This document shows positions 59,958 to 64,000 of a stretch of DNA of 64,000 bases, one piece after another. Origin of the DNA: Allacma fusca (lineage: Eukaryota; Arthropoda; Collembola; Symphypleona; Sminthuridae); contig OX359250.1 in the NCBI GenBank assembly GCA_947179485.1, positions 4,857,661 to 4,921,660 on the forward strand. Reading direction: 5' to 3'. The position numbers were made by a program, and so were the translations under genes. How positions within the stretch are numbered: the first letter of the stretch is position 1; every line of letters starts with the position of its first letter. The notes beneath the pieces were generated by a model. It ran no database searches and was not told the DNA's origin. It saw only the letters and a program-made list of their open reading frames with translations.

Positions 59958-60939
59958 ATCGTAACTGATATTTTAGCAGAAAGTATTTTGTAATCGCAAT
60001 CATCAATCACTTTTTTCATAAAGTAGTCATTAATGTTAATATATAATACGGAATTCGAAATGGGACAGTTTTTCAAAAATTTGTCTCGCCTGATGATGCC
60101 AGACACTTCAAGCCCGAAAACTTGCGCATTATAAACTTAAAAGTAAAAATTAAAACTAAAAAATAATTTACTTTATAAAGATACTTGTAACCGTATAAAA
60201 TAATTATTTTTGTTGCTGTATCATATGCAGTTAGTACTTACTACAAGTTCGTAGCAATGATCTGATATTTCTTATTTTGTTTAATCAAACTAAGTCTCAC
60301 AAATTGAAGCTAAGATTTATTTTAAGACTACCAAAATATAATCTATATTATATGTAAAACGCAGGTGACGTCTGTCCATTCTGAACGATCATTTTGCTTA
60401 TCATTAATAATGTAATCGGCAATTAAATGTTTAAAAAAATAAACATTAATAATTGTAATTGGAAATTAAATATTTTGTTAAAATATAATGGTTAATTGCA
60501 GTCCTCAATTAATTAATTTTCGGATTAATCGTTAATCGTTAATTGTAATCATCAATGAAAATTATTTTCGAAGAATCGTTAATTGTAATCATCAGTGAGT
60601 AATATTTCTAAAGTAATCGTTAATTGTAATCATCGATGAAAAATATTTTTAAAGTAATCGTTAGTCGTAATTATTAATTAGTAGTTATAAGCCCATTAAT
60701 CATTAATTGTAATTATAAATTCATTTTGTTTTCAAAGTAATCGTTAATTGTAATTTGTAATCACAAAATTGGAAATTGACATCTCTGTTGATTCGGCTGT
60801 TTTTGCCATTATAATATATTACGAACAAGCAAATAACCAGACAGTCACATTTGTAACGTTTCCTTGGCTGCACTTTCATGCATTTGGATTTATATTCTGA
60901 ATATATGCTAGTAATCCAATTTTGGTGCCGTGAAAAACC

Positions 60940-61093
60940 CAAAATGTCCAACTTGCCCTGCCCAAAATGCCCAAAATCAGGTCATTTTCAAAAGCTGCCC
61001 ACATGCCCAATTTTTGGGCATGTGGGCAGGCATTTTGGGCACGTTCAGCTGGGCGGGCAAATACTGCAGGGCATTTTCAATCGACATACCCTA
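60940..61093. mobile_element. Right arm of outer nested element (GGGCATTTTGGGCA words)
   Basis: Variants of CCCAAAATGCCCAAAATC and the mirror GGGCATGTGGGCAGGCATTT fill the segment. It ends GGGCATTTTCAATCGACATA followed by CCCTAG. The same ending occurs at about 24812-24836 (GGGTATTTTCAAATCGACAT then ACCCTAG), after which the two loci diverge, so CATACCCTA is a true element terminus. Confidence 0.55.
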
Positions 61094-62782
61094 GTTGTAC
61101 CTCACACGCATCTTAAGTGTAGATTCCTAAGAATAGATCAAACAACTGGGTTGAACAACCAGTAAAATGGTTTCGTCGCCATTTGGAACAAACTAACCTC
61201 CCACGTCATCCAAGAGAATCTGATAGAAATCATAAAGCTCGTGAAGACGCAATGTGAAGAACAAGATGTCCAGAGAATTATAAGATCTTACTACTCACAA
61301 GACTATAGACTTCTCCAAACAAACCTAAACTACCTGAGATCCAATGCAAACCTTAGAGCTAAGAACCTAAGAGACGTTCAGTTCAGAAACAGCTATCACA
61401 CAAAATTAGTATTTCGTGTGCCGTAATTTAAAATTCATTCACGATGTATGCAAACTCTTATCAGCAAAAACGATAAAAGATTTATACCACTTTTTTATTG
61501 GATGCAAGCAATTTATTTCCCATAGGGTAAAAATCCTGGTAGAATGCATTAAAATTAATTAAAGGGATGACATTTGTAAAATGTTCGTAATTCACGTCAG
61601 AGCTCTCAAAACCTCTTGATCTTGTTTAATTCAATTTTGTTCACTGGCCTGTCAGAAAGCACGGTCCATTATAGATCTTTTTATGTTGCACAAAAGGGGG
61701 CGACAAAAAGTTACCCTCCAACTACCGTGGAATATTAATCCCTAATCAATACTACCAAGCTATGACGAAGCCGCCAATTTGACCGATAAGTTTGTAAGTA
61801 TTTTATACACCAATTTGCAAGTTTTTAATCAAATCTTTCCGGTGAAAGGTACTTCTGTAGATGTAATGCTATTTAAATGATATTTTGTAGCTATGAACTG
61901 AAAAGGTTAATGAAAATTAGTGATATTTGACCGTTCACTGGGACTTAAGAACTAATATATGTTAAAGCGGTTTGATCTGAAAAATTTTGTTTAGCTAATT
62001 GAAATCCGTTCAAGGGTTTGGAAGTTAATCAAGAATATTTTGACAATTAAACTTACATCAGGCCAAAAAGCTGTAATAACTGGACACTCAAAAACGTAGA
62101 ATGCCATTTTGAAGTCATTGAATCAATCCTGCCAATAAAATACTTTCTGAGGTCATCAATTAAATCACTGCTGGCTATTGGCCATTGATGGGTAACCTGG
62201 TATCATTGAATCAACACTGATCAATAAAATCGACTAATTATAAACGCATTTAAATGTTGACCTGGGTAAATCTAGGTCGGGGATCTAGGTCATCTCCCGT
62301 TGTGTCCGCCAGTCCTATTTGTCTAAAAGCAAAAGTTAGTGGTATCTATATTTTTCTCCCGAAACTTTTGTGGCAATTGTGGCTTGCGACTGTGTGAGAA
62401 AAGAAGTGCCAAATCTGAATGTTTGGACTCTACACTCCTGGTACAATTTATCATGTTACGAGCATAAGACTAAACAGCCGTCGGCTTCGCCAATGGAAAA
62501 TACATACATACTGCAAATAAGCCTCTATTAGCTAGCCTTTGCGGTAACTGGTCCTCGCAAACCAATACGAGTACGTTTGAGAGGGAGAGCGAAGATTCGA
62601 TTCTCGTCATCGTCAAGTTATGTTATAAGATTGTAAGTTCACATAAGTGATCGGCAAAAATTGCATCAGATTAATCAAAATACGTCAACTTTATTTAAAT
62701 CTATACGTAAGTTAAACTTAAAAACGAAGTTGTTCTTTTAAATTAATTCCGCCAGACGTTCAAAATTTGAAGGAATTAAGTA
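61094..62782. other. Intergenic DNA upstream of AFG3L2, no gene
   Basis: The stretch holds the second copies of the dispersed repeats (61995-62040 and 62481-62626). The last 150 bases are AT-rich without a clear TATA box or initiator and must include the AFG3L2 promoter. Confidence 0.5.
62481..62626 (+). repeat. Dispersed repeat, copy 2
   Basis: It matches 22945-23095 in the same orientation, from TCGGCTTCGCCAATGGAAAA to GTCAAGTTATGTTATA, with about a dozen substitutions and small indels. It is unclassified. Confidence 0.65.
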
Positions 62783-62818
62783 ATGAGACATGGCCCACAG
62801 ACTAATAACCTCCTTTAG
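62783..62818 (+). promoter_or_regulatory. Short upstream reading frame overlapping the AFG3L2 start
   Basis: An ATG seven bases before the AFG3L2 start opens an 11-codon frame in another phase that ends inside the coding exon. If it lies in the transcript it could lower translation of the main frame, although the main ATG has the better context (GACATGG). Confidence 0.3.
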
Positions 62819-64000
62819 ATTCGTAGACAAATATTTGAGAAATGGACATTCATCCGGAAATTTTAAGCAGGTAAAAAAAGTGTTATTTACTAAGTTAATT
62901 GAATTTAGGTCGGAGTGAAGATTTGAGCTGAATGTTAATGAGTCTGTACTTCTGTGCACGTGCAGAGTAACACGTGCAAAATGGAATACGAGTTTTTGGT
63001 GGATTTTTGCCATGTTGACGTTGAAATCCTATGTTGTTTAACTATTTTCGGATTTGTTTTCAGAATTGTTTTATTATGTCCGTAGATGCAAACAAAATAT
63101 CCTGAGTTTCGTAATTTCCTGAGCCAATGGAGAATATACACAGCTGACAAGCCGCCGAAAGGTTTTGAGAAGTACTTTCGACCCAGTGAGGGCAAAAAGC
63201 TAAATGAGGCTGAGAAAGCACAGAGTTTGAAGAAAGGAAGCGAAAAAAATACAGCGGCACAAGCAGCCGGGTCAAAAGCCGTACCGCCACCACCGAAGAG
63301 TAGTGCACCGAATTCACCACAAGAACCATGGTCAAATATATTTGGGAGTGGTGGAAGTTCAGGTGGTAGGGGCAAGTCTAGTGGGACACCCGGTTCGGGC
63401 CTAGGCGGCGAAGGAGGAGACAAAGTTGTCTTTATTGCTGTGATTGGCACCATAGGACTTTTAGCAACCTTGGCATACCATGAAATGAGTTATAGGGAAA
63501 TAACTTGGAAGGAATTTGTAAACAAGTTAGTGTGTATAGTTCAAGATATTCCGGTGGAATAGGTCTAGCTGGTTACCTAACCTTAGATTTTTATGAAAAT
63601 TGTTGTGTTGGGTAGCTAGACTCGTGCCATCCGGTTAACCGATTTGATTTGAACAAACTTTTATGTATTGAGCACAAGAGTTTAATTTGGGTCTTGTTTT
63701 GGTGGATGCAGCTTTTTGGCGCGTGGAACCGTAGACAAATTGGAAGTAGTAAATAAGAAATGGGTGCGAGTAAAAGTTGTTCCAGGAGCTTCCACGGATG
63801 GTGTAAGTTGTAATTGCATTGTTGGAATGAATACCTACTTGATTCCTGTTTACTTTAATGATTATTTTTTACAGACCACACTTTGGTTCAATATTGGTAG
63901 TGTTGATTCCTTTGAGAGGAACTTGGAGAACTCTCAAATGGAAATGAATTTCGAAGCGGCTAACTATGTTCCCGTAATTTATAAGAACGAAATCGAAGCG
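62790..64000 (+). CDS. AFG3L2: AFG3L2, subunit of the mitochondrial m-AAA protease (5' part)
   Basis: Exons are 62790-62870, 63086-63525, 63712-63802 and 63875-64000 (continues past the window), all GT-AG and in phase, giving the first 246 residues. Exon 1 encodes a basic, amphipathic mitochondrial targeting peptide (MAHRLITSFRFVDKYLRNGH). Exon 2 carries the family motif PPKGFEKYF, a Gly/Ser/Pro-rich loop, and the first membrane segment (about 139-157, VVFIAVIGTIGLLATLAY). The intermembrane-space domain follows: REITWKEFVNN (split across exons 2/3), LEVVNKKWVRVKV, WFNIGSVDSFERNLE and YVPVIY. The second membrane span, AAA ATPase and HEXXH zinc protease domains lie beyond the right edge. The enzyme extracts and degrades inner-membrane proteins facing the matrix. 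Identity is clear, and AFG3L2 fits better than paraplegin. Confidence 0.95.

Larger units (their letters stand above)
55608..60787. mobile_element. hAT-type element with 41-base subterminal arrays, hosting a LINE and a second hAT
   Basis: The left end CAGGGATGTCAACGATTAAT mirrors the right end, CAGAGATGTCAATTTCC in reverse. The flanks TTGATTTG (55600-55607) and TTGATTCG (60788-60795) match at seven of eight bases, giving an 8-base hAT-type duplication. About eleven tandem 41-base units (ACCGTTTTCAAAAATCAATC with AATTGTAATCATCAATT) fill the left part, and 40-41-base units with AATTGTAATCATC recur at 60541-60660. Two later insertions interrupt it: the LINE at 56186-58917 and the hAT at 59149-59957. 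Without them it would be about 1.6 kb, with no transposase. Confidence 0.88.

Noticed and set aside
55608-60787. AATCATCAATTG arrays as a CRISPR or other spacer-repeat array
   Set aside because: Units are contiguous without unique spacers, lie in eukaryotic DNA and are bounded by hAT termini.
62935-63453. Proline-rich 172-codon frame on the minus strand
   Set aside because: It is antisense to AFG3L2 exon 2; its proline runs are the complement of the Gly/Ser-rich loop codons.

Overview
The window is nuclear DNA of an arthropod. It is AT-rich, the protein-coding genes are split by GT-AG introns of 79 bases to several kilobases, and the recognisable proteins resemble insect and crustacean ones. 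I cannot name the species. I see no operons, no CRISPR array and no convincing tRNA or rRNA. All four host genes lie on the + strand.

Host genes, left to right. (1) A small heat-shock protein of the Drosophila CG14207/HspB8 type, four coding exons (15311-18080), with a candidate untranslated first exon and TATA box about 8 kb upstream. (2) A probable gene for a small CCHC zinc-knuckle protein, four phase-compatible exons (20890-29666), not recognised as a named family. (3) A GPI-anchored Ly6/uPAR-type protein, four exons (39566-45600). (4) The 5' end of the mitochondrial m-AAA protease gene AFG3L2, four exons from 62790, running off the right edge. These genes have no evident functional link.

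Much of the rest is transposon. Elements that can be bounded by terminal inverted repeats (TIRs) and target-site duplications (TSDs) are: a THAP-bearing P-superfamily element (36776-38128), a pogo/Tigger-like MITE (14358-15183), and hAT-type non-autonomous elements at 32514-33239, 35198-36047, 40330-42096, 40748-41464, 55608-60787 and 59149-59957. There is also a 5'-truncated LINE with an intact 856-codon reverse transcriptase frame (56186-58917), a decayed minus-strand LINE (about 53690-54401), a decayed pogo-like transposase (about 51370-52432), and several orphan element ends.

The most striking pattern is that nearly all the hAT-like elements, and partly the pogo-like MITE, are filled with degenerate iterations of one short word. 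The word differs between elements but is related to that element's own terminal sequence. Several elements are nested: 40-42 kb is a two-level nest, and 54.8-61.1 kb has three levels.

Regions not listed as features show no gene that I could support.
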